A stretch of DNA of 64,000 nucleotides from Macquaria australasica (Eukaryota; Chordata; Actinopteri; Centrarchiformes; Percichthyidae), in assembly GCA_005408345.1 (NCBI GenBank), contig SEMN01000100.1, forward strand, positions 1,119,501 to 1,183,500. The letters run 5' to 3'. The position numbers and the translations under genes were made by a program. The notes beneath the pieces were generated by a model. The model did no database searches. It was not told the DNA's origin and saw only the letters and a list, made by a program, of their open reading frames with translations. Below, one piece after another: positions 14,249 to 24,862 of the stretch (positions are counted from its first letter, which is position 1; every line of letters begins with the position of its first letter).

Positions 14249-16155
14249 GATCAAATAATCTGTTCATTGACTGTTCGCTAAACCCCTCCCCCTAACTGCT
14301 ATTGTCCAATCATAGCGTAGCAACCGTAACTAGGCAATGGAAGCCTGTAAAGCTTTGGATTTGTTGCCCACTTGTTGACGTGTTCATGGGGCTCTAGGTG
14401 AAGTTATACTCAGTATATGAAGAGTTTGGAAGGTTTTTATCTGTTTTTATTGCGTTTCCAAAACCAAAAACACAACATTTTCATTCATTATAAATCAAAC
14501 TGAATTGAAGTCAAGTGAGCAAACAAGCCGGCAGATATTTTGCAATTCGCAAGTAAAAAGAAGAAAAAGAAGAAGCGGTCAAATGTTGCGACCGTTATTT
14601 CCGGTAAGTGCACAACGGCAGTGTTTGGTTTGAGACAACACTACTCTGTCAAAATGAACGCACTACACAAGTAACATGTGCAGTACACAGTGTACTGCAT
14701 GTAAGTGCACTAACGGAAGTATCCGACTTGAGACACAGCACTAGTGTTATTTCCAAAGTCAATGGGCGTTTTATTAACTAACTGTCAGGTTACATTAGTT
14801 TGCGAGGTTACAGTTTATGTTAAAAAAAACCTTCCACTGTGTAGTATTTCCCCACTGTGTGGAAGCCGGATGCTATCAGAGTTTAGGCTAACGTTAGCAG
14901 CTGTCAGCCCTCTATTGGATTTGGGGAGCTTTACACTTCAGCAACCCCAGATTAGTATCAATTAGACCTCATCCTAAAAGCCTTTTCTATGGAGTGAAAA
15001 TAGTCTCAATATTATTTGTAAATGTGTATTCCATGATTTGTAACTGAAAAAAAAATTTGTAACTGAAAAAAAAACGATTTGAAAATATTGTACTTACAGA
15101 CTTTACTTCAGCTTCTCAGATCTGAACCTACCCCTAACCACCGAGGGGCGATGCTACAATGGTGTTGTGTGGAAGCCCGTTCCCCCGTCGAAATGTGTTT
15201 CCCTCCTGTTAGAATTGTGTTTCCCGTAGCATCGCCCCTCGGTGGTTAGGTAGATTCAGCCGGCATCCGCTTTTTGCCTGGACTGGCTGTTTTCCCAGCA
15301 GAACAACTCTACCACCTAGCAGTAGCTTATTTAAACCACATATTTACATTTATAGGTTACTGTATAGAGTCTGTGGTTGGTAAATGCATGTGCTCTAATC
15401 GAGGGGCGACAAGCTATTCTGTCTATTTAGAAAAACGTCTTTCCCACTTTGAAATTAAACACGAATACGCCGAAAGCCCAGATGTCCCAGTTTTCCACCA
15501 GCACTTAAACGCATCATGCATTTACGAATCTGTGGAGCTGGGACCAGCGTTAAAATAGTCTCAAAATCCCGAAAGCGAAAGTAACCTGATCCGTGCGTAA
15601 CACCAGACATTTGTATGTGCAGGAAGCTTTTTGAAATCATGGAATACACATTTACAAATAATATTGAGACTATTTTCACTCCATACTTTTCTCTTGTAAA
15701 GTGAAAACACGTTTGAAACCACGAACACTTATCTAATGTTAAGCCAAGCAGCTAAACGAAGTTATGTTATAACAAAATAACAGCTTAATCTTAATTTTTT
15801 TCCATATAATACTTCATGTGTATATTTAAGATCCCTTTTACGAGATTCTTCTTCTAAGAGGAGTCAGACGGAGTTTTCACAAAGCTAAAATTAGCTTAAT
15901 TAGCTAGCTAGCTCCAGTTGATAAAATCTGCAAGTGACAGTTTTCATTTCAGCCAGCAAAACCGCATTTGTTTACTTCTGTCCTAAACCAGGACCATTGT
16001 TGCAAACATTACGGAGAGTTGTAAGTGTTAAATCTGTCTCCTTTATCACTGTAAACTGCATCTGTTGCTTGAAAACAGAAAGCTTGACAGGCATAGCAAC
16101 AGTAACTAAGGTGGGCGGGGCTTAGAGGATAGTCAATCAATAATTTAATTTGATC
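14249..16155. mobile_element. Inverted-repeat DNA transposon (family D), interrupted
   Basis: The two ends are imperfect inverted repeats. The left end reads 'cattgactgttcgctaaac' then 'ccctccccctaactgctatt'. The right end, reverse-complemented, reads 'gattgactatcctctaagc' then 'cccgcccaccttagttactg'. Similarity may reach outward to a shared 'gatcaaat'. A 'tagcaac.gtaacta' motif occurs near both ends. A second, shorter copy lies at 56171-57106 in galnt18 intron 3. No transposase is visible, so this is a non-autonomous or decayed element. A separate MITE (14990-15683) is inserted inside. The exact ends and superfamily are uncertain. Confidence 0.7.
14990..15683. mobile_element. 694-bp MITE with perfect 50-bp TIRs and TA TSD
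   Basis: The terminal inverted repeats at 14990-15039 and 15634-15683 are identical over 50 bases (starting TGGAGTGAAAATAGTCTCAA) and are flanked by TA on both sides (14988-14989 and 15684-15685). A second, internal perfect 25-bp inverted repeat lies at 15133-15157 and 15226-15250 around a 68-base loop. No transposase is encoded; the 94-codon frame at 15274-15558 has no recognisable domain. A TA target duplication fits Tc1/mariner-type mobilisation, though other TA-inserting superfamilies are possible. The identical ends suggest recent insertion. Confidence 0.85.
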
Positions 16156-18234
16156 TTAAATTATTTGTGCAATATGTCTTCTGACTGGATGAAGAACCGT
16201 TGTAAATATATGCAGTATTGTTTTATTTATATCAAACTGCCATCAGAAAAGTTAAAATTTTAATGTTTTTACAGCAGTATTCTGTAACTCGTATTCAGAT
16301 CAACCTGTCACAAGGTGTATTTTGATGTTTTTATAGTTTAGGATGAGGTTGAGTCACCACAGCATAACATAAGAACAAAGTGTCTTTGAGTGAAAACATA
16401 TTTTCAGTTTCTCTCAGACAAAAGGATATTTACAGAGAAGTGTAGCTGCAGTGTATTTGGAGGCTAATCCTTGTCAACATTGACCTGCCATCATGTCAGT
16501 GGTTCTGTTTTGTGGTTCAATCACAATTGTCTTCTGTTTTCTCTCTTCTTCAGTTTTTATTTAATTTCAGCATATTCGACGACATTGGTGGGTGCAATAA
16601 AGATAAAAATACAAAGATAGCAGTTATGCTTATGCTTACTCTTCTTAATTGTCTCCTACCGTAGGCACAGATGGTGATAACCTTACTTGACTCCTTCCTG
16701 CTTGCATAGAGAAAGCCCCCTGACTTCATTTGCAGGGCACCAAACTGAGCTTGTAAACTCTATTTCCTGTCAAAGCCCAGGTGAGTTCACCTACATTTCT
16801 CCTTCAATATTCTACCAAACCTGACTGCTGCTTCTCCTCAAACCCTCCTGCCATCACTTTCTGATACATCAGTAAGTTTTTCTACATAAAAAAAAAAAAA
16901 AAAGAAACACTTGAGTGCCTTCATCTTGCAGAACTGTTTCTCTCCAGCTGAGAAAGTTACAGCCAGTCCTCTCATTGGTTACCCTCTGGGTTTGGCTTTT
17001 CATTTTCAACCATTTCTTGAGCTCATTTACTCTGCAAATACTTGCCAAAATTAAAAAGGCACACAGCCTTAATGGGCCAGGAAAGCAAGACATGTGTGCC
17101 CACTTAAGACCGGTGGCTTCTCATTTGATGAGTTGCTGCACTTCACAGGCAGCCAACATGTTATTAACACTCAGAGCTTATTAAAAATATTCTTAGTGAA
17201 AGGATGCTATACTTCAAATGAGATTTGACCAGTTGGACGCAGCTTTGACTGTGACAAAGCAAAGTAGGAGGTTTTTCTTGACTGTCTCTGCAGGTTCAAG
17301 GTCGGTGGTGTTTGGTAGACGAGGCTAGGCTTCACACATGTCATGAATAACACAGTCCTGCAACAATTACCGTAGTGTCTTATGTGAAGCAGAAATCAGC
17401 CAAAAGTCAAAGATCTCTGTGTGCACAGTTCTGTTCAGGTACATTACCATGAGCTATAGAAACAGGTAGGTTTAATGGGCTCCCTGAAGAGAAAGGACTG
17501 AAGTCCCTTTCGTGTTTTATTGCTCATTATGTGATGATTTAAGGGCTATTCTTTTTTTTATAAAATGTCCTTCATTTCTGAGGAGTTATTCTGGATGAAT
17601 GATTCTAAGAAACTTGAGCTGTGTTGTTAGGAAAGAAACCTTTTTTGTGGCTGGTTTTATTTGAAGAGCCTGGCGCAGAAGACAAAGTTCTTTGTTTGCA
17701 ATATAATGTTATGTGTAAAGAAGTTGTGTTCATGTCTGACAAATCTTTCACAATTACAACCGTATTTTTTGGTGCATATAAGTCCGTGAGGGCTGGGCGC
17801 TTGTACGTGCGTGACACAATAAATAAATAAATAACTACCATCAAATGTATTAAACTGTAAGGTATTCATTGTATTTTGTCCCCACCAGCCCCTCTGAACA
17901 CTGTGTAATATAATTCAATCCAGTATAAACACCAGAAAGTATAACTTACCAGTCAGTTCCTCTCTCACCCAATCTCAACAAAAAAATAACATTATACTGT
18001 AAGATTCAAAACTGTAGCATTTATTTCAGGATTGCTGAATTGGATTACATTACACTGTACAGGCACCTGTGATATTGTGTCCACCTCTTGTAGATTAATT
18101 AGACGTGTGAGGCGATTCTGACTGGTGTGCTTTGTTTGCTGCCCTGCATTTCACTTGTTTCATCATGTATTACAGCACTTCATTTTGTCATGTGAATGAT
18201 TAAGATAGGAGAGATCAAGAAAGGTTCGCGCTTC
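16156..18234. other. Intergenic DNA, nothing recognised
   Basis: AT-rich non-coding sequence with a short poly-A run (about 16888-16903) and an (AATA)n patch near 17818-17834. No gene or named repeat is recognised. Confidence 0.6.
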
Positions 18235-18297
18235 CTCTCTGTGAAGTCCTTTGAGACGTACTTGTGATGAAAGGCTCTATAAATAAATTAGCTTGAA
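18235..18297 (+). repeat. LINE-like 3' tail remnant
   Basis: The stretch 'gtcctttgagacg' ... 'ggctctataaataaatta' followed by 'gcttgaattt' resembles the 3' ends (cctttgaga..ggcgctatataaataaa..) carried by several fish LINEs and their SINEs. It is short and diverged, and no body of the element is visible upstream. Confidence 0.45.
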
Positions 18298-20310
18298 TTT
18301 AGTTTGATTCTCATCTCACAATCCCTGTGTCCACGTCAGGAAATATGGTTTCTCACAGCTCCTTACCTTAATATGTGGGCTTAGTTAAAAGTGCAAATAT
18401 TCAAAACACTTCAGTGTAGAGTAAAAAAAAAAAAAAAGACAGATTATTCTAATCTGAATTTTTGCTCTGCAGCTGTTGGCAGTGAAGACTAGTAATATTA
18501 CTTAAATCCACACACGTTTTTTTAACAAGGTGCAGGTGATACAATGTCAGATGGAGACTGAAAGCACTGCTGTAATCTCCATAGAGAAAACTGCATCCAA
18601 CTGATTCTTGTTTTGTGTGATAATAAATTATAAGAATAAGAGCATACACTTTGCCATTTGAGTATAAACACATACTGATCAGAAAGAAATGCCCATTTCT
18701 GTCATGTGACCTTCTGTCATGTTTGAACTGCAGAGAAGTTCTTAAAATATCTAGTTCCTGCACAAAATGTAGCATACAAATGGGTTACTTTTGGGTAAAT
18801 ATATACATGTACACAACATGTCTGTGTGTACATGTGTAGATTACTATGGGTGCATGCATGTCTGCATTTATATATGTATTTAGATCCGTTCGTGTGTGGA
18901 TTCATCTGTAGATACTGGTTGTGTTCACAGCATGATGCAACACAGTCCTGTGGTATATTCAAGTGGACTGTTATGTGATATACTCATGCTAAATACTTCC
19001 AAAATGGAGAGCAGCCTCACACATGGCACCAAAGTTACTTTTACATTTATTTCAATGGTGTAAAGTTTTTTTTTTGGAACTCAAATTAATTGACTTTTTT
19101 CAGGCTCTTGTACAATCAGCAGCGAGCACCAGTTAAACATGAATTAATTGAAAGTGATCCTGTGTCTCGGGGGAAATTTCCTTTTTCTTGTCGGCCCCCC
19201 TGCCCACAGAGAGTTCAGAGTAAAGGGTCAGCCTCCCACACCACATGAAGGCTGGATTTGTGTCAGCCATTTCTACCATTTAATGGGGGGATTTTGAGAC
19301 AATCATGGGGTCAGCCTCAGAGCAGCACCTTTTGAAGTTGGTAGGGATTCAGTGTCTTTCCCCAAATCTCTGCCTTAGTATGGAGAACATTTTTATCGAC
19401 AAATTCTCTGTCATTTATAGGAATTAATTAAAGGCATCATTTCAGGAGAGGGTTTAAAAGTTAAAATGTATTGCAATTATTTATCTTTCCCCTGTTGTCA
19501 AGGCCTAATGCTTACATGTCGTGTGTGCGGTTCGTTGATTAATAGTCGCTGTCTCCACAGCTGAGGAACGAACAGTGGTAGTGTCTTTGTCTCTGGGACC
19601 TCACAGTGATGATTATGGGATAACCTCTCACACACAGTAATTAATCAGCCCAGAAGGAGACCATTCGTTCAGATTAAATGTGACAACTGCTTGGCTGGGT
19701 GGCTCGCTCAGCAGGAGGATCGTAGGTCCCTAATACCAACCTCAAAGTGTCCCTGAGGCTGGCTCCAATTCAAATCAATAGAAGTTGCGGGTCTAACACC
19801 TGCAGGTGTTTATGGCTTGTCCATTAGGTGTGTACATGGCTCTGAGGTCGTCTTCATGACGACGCTCTGTGTTACTGGGACATACAGTGATTGTACTCAC
19901 AAGTACGAGCTTTGTTTTTCAGCACTGCCCTTTGAACAGAGAAGAGGGTAACATAAGATAATGAACATAAAGTGAACGACACTCATACATCATGGTGTAG
20001 CCTACCACACCGTTAGAAAACAAGCTAATCTTTGAATCCAACTTTCAATGTGACTGTTTGGTAACTTAGCCGAGATATAATTTTCTCATTATAATTTCAA
20101 TCCACATTAATTGTATTCATCTCTACGCTGGGCGCAGTTTGCAGTCTGAGAAGCATCACACAGGCCATTTGAACTCAGTATGAGGCATTTATCCCAAGAT
20201 TTAATTAGAATAATTAAATGTTTCTCAGATTTTAATGAAATATTGCTCCAGCTCACACATCAAAAGTATATTTTAGGTGATGTGAAAGTGGAAATATGGT
20301 CCAATATCGC
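18298..20310. other. Intergenic DNA, nothing recognised
   Basis: Non-coding. A stretch at 19690-19765 weakly recalls the tRNA-like repeat seen at 1375-1571, but it is too diverged to call. No gene is recognised. Confidence 0.6.
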
Positions 20311-20940
20311 AAGGATTATTTTCATTTTAGATTAATCTGACAATTATTTTCTTGATTAATCGACCAATAAAATGTCAGAAAATTGGGAAAAATCCCCATC
20401 ACAATATTCTGGAGCTGAAACAATTACTCTCTGGTTCCAGCTCCTTAAATGTGAGGATTTGCTGATTTTCTGTTTTACATTGTTGCAAACTGAATATGTT
20501 TGAGTTTTGGACTGTTGGTCAGAAAAAACAAGACATCTGAAGACATCACTTTGGGGTCTTACAAAGAGTGATGGACATTTTTGACAATTTTCTGACGTTT
20601 TATAGACCAAACGACTAATCAGCTTATTCAAAAAATAACTGGCAGAATTATTGATAATGAAAATAATTTTTATTTATTCTAAAGACCAAGCCGACGTCTT
20701 CAAATTGTTTGCTTTGTCCAACCAACAGTCCAAAACCCAAATATGTTAAATTCACAGAGATATAAAAACAGACAAAAGCAGAAAATCCTCAGAATTGAGA
20801 AGCTTAAACTGGGAAATGAGCTGAGAAAAAATACTTTTAATCTATTTAAACATTTAATCAAAAATTAACAAAGTTGCAGATTACTTTTCTGTCAATTGAC
20901 TAATCAGTTAATTAACTAATCGTTTCTGCTCTAGCAGACT
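20311..20940 (+). repeat. Family E repeat split by an antisense copy of itself
   Basis: The outer copy reads in the sense direction from 'attattttcatttta' (about 20315) to 'atccccatcacaatat' (about 20408). It resumes at 'ctaaagaccaagccgacgtc' (about 20680) and runs to 'taatcgtttctgctct' near 20936. Between these, about 20410-20670 reads as the reverse complement of the same family: 'gataatgaaaataatt', 'cttattcaaaaaataact', 'gtttggtctataaaa' in reverse, and 'gaccaacagtcc' in reverse. Other copies lie at 27008-27343, 35327-35602 and 59015-59304. The family is widespread in fish and may be hAT-like, given its agggctgcaac/gttgcagcc ends. Confidence 0.75.
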
Positions 20941-22640
20941 TACAGGTCCATAGACAGCATTTCAACCTTTTATCATCGACCTTCAGTAAAACACAGTTTA
21001 TACCATCAAATGCACCTGGAGGGCACAAAATCCTACAAAGAGTTTATTGACTTTCAATAGTTCTCTTGTGGGTTAAAATGAGATCAAATCAGCAAAAAAA
21101 AAAAAGCAAGAACAACACTTTTTCATTACATCCACATAACTAGCAAATAGAAAAACCCTTCACATATTGCAAACTAAAAAAAACTACCTTTTTGCTTTTT
21201 GCACTGTGGCAGGTCTGTTAGCTGAGATGAATGGGCAGCATGCTCCTGCATTGATCATCTCACAGCCACAAATGGCTGCTGCTGAGCCGGGAGGACAGAG
21301 GAGGTGGCCCGTCATTAGATCTGGATTATGTAGGAAAGGCTAAATCAGGTAACGCTGATGCTGTCTGACTGACAAAATAAGTTAGAGACAATTATTGATG
21401 CCAAATCATGTTTTTAATGTGAAGTGAAAGATGTGAATAGGAGTTGAAAATAATCAGATTCAAAGCTTTTTCTATTTTAAATGGCAACAGTTTGGTCTGA
21501 AAAGGCAGTGACTGTTGATATTACTGTAGACAAAGGAGTTTGTCAGTGTTTGTGTTGTTTCCTTTCCCTGTCATACTTCACAAACATGCTGTAGTCACCC
21601 AGGCAAAATATGGGAAATCAAGTGTCATAATAATGCTGTTTATTACATTGGTCAAAATAATTTATGTATTATATTGATGTAACATTTATTCTGTCATCTT
21701 CGAATATAATACTTTCACTCTGGCAGCCTGCTGTGTTGTAGCTGTCTGGCAGATTGGATGACAAAGGCTGTTATTAGAAAATAATCATCTGGCAAAGATG
21801 ATGTTGGAAAATACACAATCAAGATATTTGGTAAAAGACCTGACGTTCATTCAGATACTGCAGTTTCCATGTGCATCCAAAGGATCATCGGTTACAGACA
21901 AATGCATTCTTAAAGAGTAGGAGGACGACTTGCAAGAAATGACATGTCGACCAGCCTCGGATACACAGGAAAGGAAAAAGAAAGAAACAGCTGTCAGACG
22001 CACCAAATCCAGAGGCTCTGCTGCACCGAGCATATTACAGTCCAGCAGATATGAGAATTAGTGCATGAGAGTCAACATGGGCAAACCCCTCCTCACAATG
22101 GCTACGGTTTAAGCTTTTTCCTTTTTGCTGAGACATTTAATGAGCCTCTATTCTCGTCATCAGCTGCAGAAATGTGCAAATAAGTGTAGACACCTCCAAA
22201 TAGAAAATTCTATAATTTAAACTACAATAATCACCTCATGCCACCAATAAGGGACCTACACAGGAACAATAACGATGCAAACTTGCCTGCAGTGTTTGCT
22301 CCTTGAGCAGTTCTGCTGTAATTAGTCTTCCTGGTATCTTTCTCTGCACAGGTCTAATTGCAGCAGCATGTGAGATGAGTGCAACCTCTTCTCTGCATCC
22401 CTCAGGGTCTCATAGTGAGCTGGACCAGAGCCAGACCTACAGCAAAACATGACCCCACCACACCTTGATCTCTCATGGAGACCCGTTGTCTCTATCTCGT
22501 GGCTTCATCCAGTATTGCAGCAACACATCTACTCCTTCATGTTCGTTTGGAAAAAGATCTGATCGCCATAACTCCAAAAGTGTTTTCTACTCGTGCAGGA
22601 GACTATGAACAAATAACCAACTAACTCTCTGGATTTGTCT
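20941..22640. other. Upstream flank of galnt18, nothing recognised
   Basis: Non-coding DNA leading to the galnt18 promoter. I see no exon, named repeat or clear regulatory cluster. Confidence 0.55.
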
Positions 22641-22699
22641 CACCGCTCGAGGGGAGAAATTACACATCAAATGTGCAGCAAATATCTCGCTGTTTGGAT

Positions 22700-23140
22700 A
22701 GAAATAGGTTATAACACTTTGCGTCCTGGTCTATGGAAATAGTCCGATCAGATCCACTCTCACAGTGAATCAGTGCGCAGCGGAGACGCGTGCAGCAGGG
22801 GCGGCTGTCAGTCCTCACCATCCCTCCCATTGGCTGCAGCAGGATGCTCGGTGTCTCTCCTGTTTCCTTGATCCTCAAATGCAACTGGAGCCGACGGAGG
22901 TTCGCGATGGAGGGAGAGAGGGAACCTTCACCTGTAGATATTTGACATTAACCCGCGTTTCACCATCGATAAAAAAAAATCCCCACACGGCACTTTTGAA
23001 GTAAAAGCTCTGCGCTTCGGATATTGCATCGCTGCACAGTCGCTGGAAATAACTTCATTATTCCAGGTTTTTTTGCGGGCGACTGTCGCCCTGTCCTCCG
23101 GTTCAGCGGGATACTGCAGGCTGTATGGAGGGATGTCGGC
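22700..23140 (+). promoter_or_regulatory. galnt18: galnt18 CpG-rich promoter and 5'UTR
   Basis: CpG density rises sharply from about 22,740 into exon 1, against a CpG-poor window. An inverted CCAAT box (ATTGG) lies at 22829-22833. No convincing TATA box is seen; 'gataaaaaaaaat' near 22969 is A-rich but not a consensus match. This is consistent with a CpG-type promoter with dispersed starts. The transcription start cannot be fixed, so the 5'UTR boundary is open. An in-frame stop at 22997-22999 lies upstream of the start codon, so the protein cannot extend further in this frame. Confidence 0.7.
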
Positions 23141-23241
23141 ATGGCTTGCACCAGGAGAACCAAAACTTTGGTGTCCACATGCGTGATCCTGAGCGGCATG
23201 ACCAACATTGTTTGCCTGCTCTATGTCGGATGGGTTACTAA
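23125..23241 (+). promoter_or_regulatory. Overlapping upstream reading frames at galnt18 start
   Basis: Two out-of-frame ATGs lie just before the galnt18 ATG (23141). The one at 23125 opens 38 codons and stops at 23239-23241. The one at 23133, with G at -3, opens 17 codons and stops at 23184-23186. Both overlap the start of the main frame, so ribosomes using them would bypass the main ATG. Whether they are in the mRNA depends on the unknown transcription start. A role in limiting translation is an inference. Confidence 0.5.
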
Positions 23242-23378
23242 TTACATCGCCAATATTTACATCAAAGTCCCGATGCCTTTACCGGAGAGAAAGTTAGAGG
23301 GTGACAAAAGAGGTGACACTCTCCGGATCATGGAGAGGCTCGATCGGCTGGAGAATGTGGTCAACCAGCACATACAAG
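23141..23378 (+). CDS. galnt18: galnt18 coding exon 1 (N-terminus, signal-anchor)
   Basis: First coding exon of polypeptide N-acetylgalactosaminyltransferase 18, a type II membrane protein of the secretory pathway. Residues 1-79 plus one base. The start at 23141 has a strong context (G at -3, G at +4) and is the first in-frame ATG after an in-frame stop at 22997. A short basic tail (TRRTKT, residues 4-9) precedes a hydrophobic signal-anchor at about residues 13-35. The stem then holds a helix-prone stretch around residues 62-79 (ERLDRLENVVNQ). The N-terminal residues closely match vertebrate GALNT18 (TLVSTCVILSGMTNI) and not GALNT17 or GALNT9. The donor is caag|gtaaag and the intron is phase 1. 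Family members initiate mucin-type O-glycosylation by adding GalNAc to Ser/Thr. Y-subfamily members, including T18, are reported to have weak or no activity alone. Confidence 0.96.
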
Positions 23379-24862
23379 GTAAAGCCTCCATCACTTTTAA
23401 TAGGCGAATAGCTTTACTTTTATTTCTCAACAAGGTGCGTTTGCAAGGTGCTGTTTGTATGTTTGCAATGTCTGTTTTTGGACATGGATCCAGCAGGAAC
23501 TTCTTTTGTCTGTGAAGTATCAGGTTATTTGGAGGGTGTGATAGAGGACGAGGGACTGTAAGACTGTAAGATTAGTACAGTGAGGCTGTAACCTTAACAT
23601 ATTTTATAATGGCACTTCATATACAACAGCTAAATAATTAGTTAGAAATAGGCTGCAATATAAGAATATCGAGTTATTCGGCCATAAATAGATAGGCTAA
23701 AATAAAAATAAGTCTGATAATATCACTATAAACATGCTGTTGAGTACAATTTAAAGTGTGCAGCATTGCTCTCCTGATCTACATTTACATGTCTCATTCA
23801 TTAATACTGTTAAATACATGTGCTTGTACCTTTTTATTAAGGTTGATTTGAATGTTCCTCATGCTGAAACCAGCTGCATATTCTTTAGGAAAATGCACAA
23901 CATGAAGCTTCTCATATCTTGAACTGCACTCCACCTGAAAATGTAGTGTGACACAAGATTATGCATCCTTATAGAGAGCCAAAATGCGTGTGGAAAAAGT
24001 GTTTAGTGCTGGCAGTAGAAAAACAAATCTACATTAAAATACAGTTTAAAATACAGCGTCTGATTACGACTGTGGAGAAGTTGCTAAGAGAATTCTGATC
24101 TGTCCGTCCATTCATCCTTCAGCTACTTATTTTACCCAAGTTAATGGGGATATTTATGAAACTGTTCAAATCAAATGATCTGCTCCTAATATATCATTTA
24201 ACTCAAACATGTTCCTTACTTTTAGGAATGTCTGGAATCCTTTTTCTCAAATTCCTTCCGTCCTTCCCTCCACTCCCGGTGTACAGTTACTTCACACTTG
24301 ATCACACACAGTTAATTTCTCTCTACTCTGTGTCTTTAAAAGAAGCTATTCTTGTCATCGCAGGGGGGCTCATTTTGGGCAGGTCCCAAGTTTGAAATGG
24401 CACAGAGCTGGTGCAGAAGTGAAATGCAGACAGAAATCTGCTCATGCCACTGTGAGCAATAAAGTCTCTGTGCTAACCTTGAGTAAACATTCCTCCTGGA
24501 GGCAGGTCTCCATTTCAGCTTGGCACCCATAGGCATCTGCGGGGCGGAGCTTTGTTCAGGTGCCCCCAGTGACTTACCTCCAAAGTACATCTTTCAACTA
24601 TTTCTGTTACTCTCACAGAAAAGATCATTTCATGCGAGATTTGTGCTAAAAAAAATCTGCAATGTTTTGGGAATACTTCTGCAATGATTTTCCACTTCAG
24701 CAAACCATCTAAAATTAAAGATAATTATAAAAAAGATTACTCATAAAACGTATATAATGTTGTTCACGGTCTAGGCTAATGTGTGCTTTATTTCAAGTAA
24801 CTTATAGTCCAACTAAATAATATATTTTGCAGACCGCACAATCTACATCTGTTTTAGGAGTT
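23379..24862. other. galnt18 intron 1, proximal part
   Basis: Start of the 30,592-base first intron (23379-53970). Reading through the donor reaches a stop at 23513-23515. I recognise no exon or repeat in this segment. Confidence 0.65.

Noticed and set aside
15274..15558. 94-codon frame inside the MITE
   Set aside because: No transposase-like motif. The element is too short to encode one, and its ends explain it as non-autonomous.
19690..19765. tRNA-like stretch (ggctgggtggctcgctcagc)
   Set aside because: No proper B box and no cloverleaf. More likely a degraded repeat related to 1375-1571.
23024..23140. N-terminal extension of galnt18 in frame from 23024
   Set aside because: The codon at 23024 is TTG, not ATG. 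The first in-frame ATG is 23141, in strong context and matching the vertebrate GALNT18 N-terminus.
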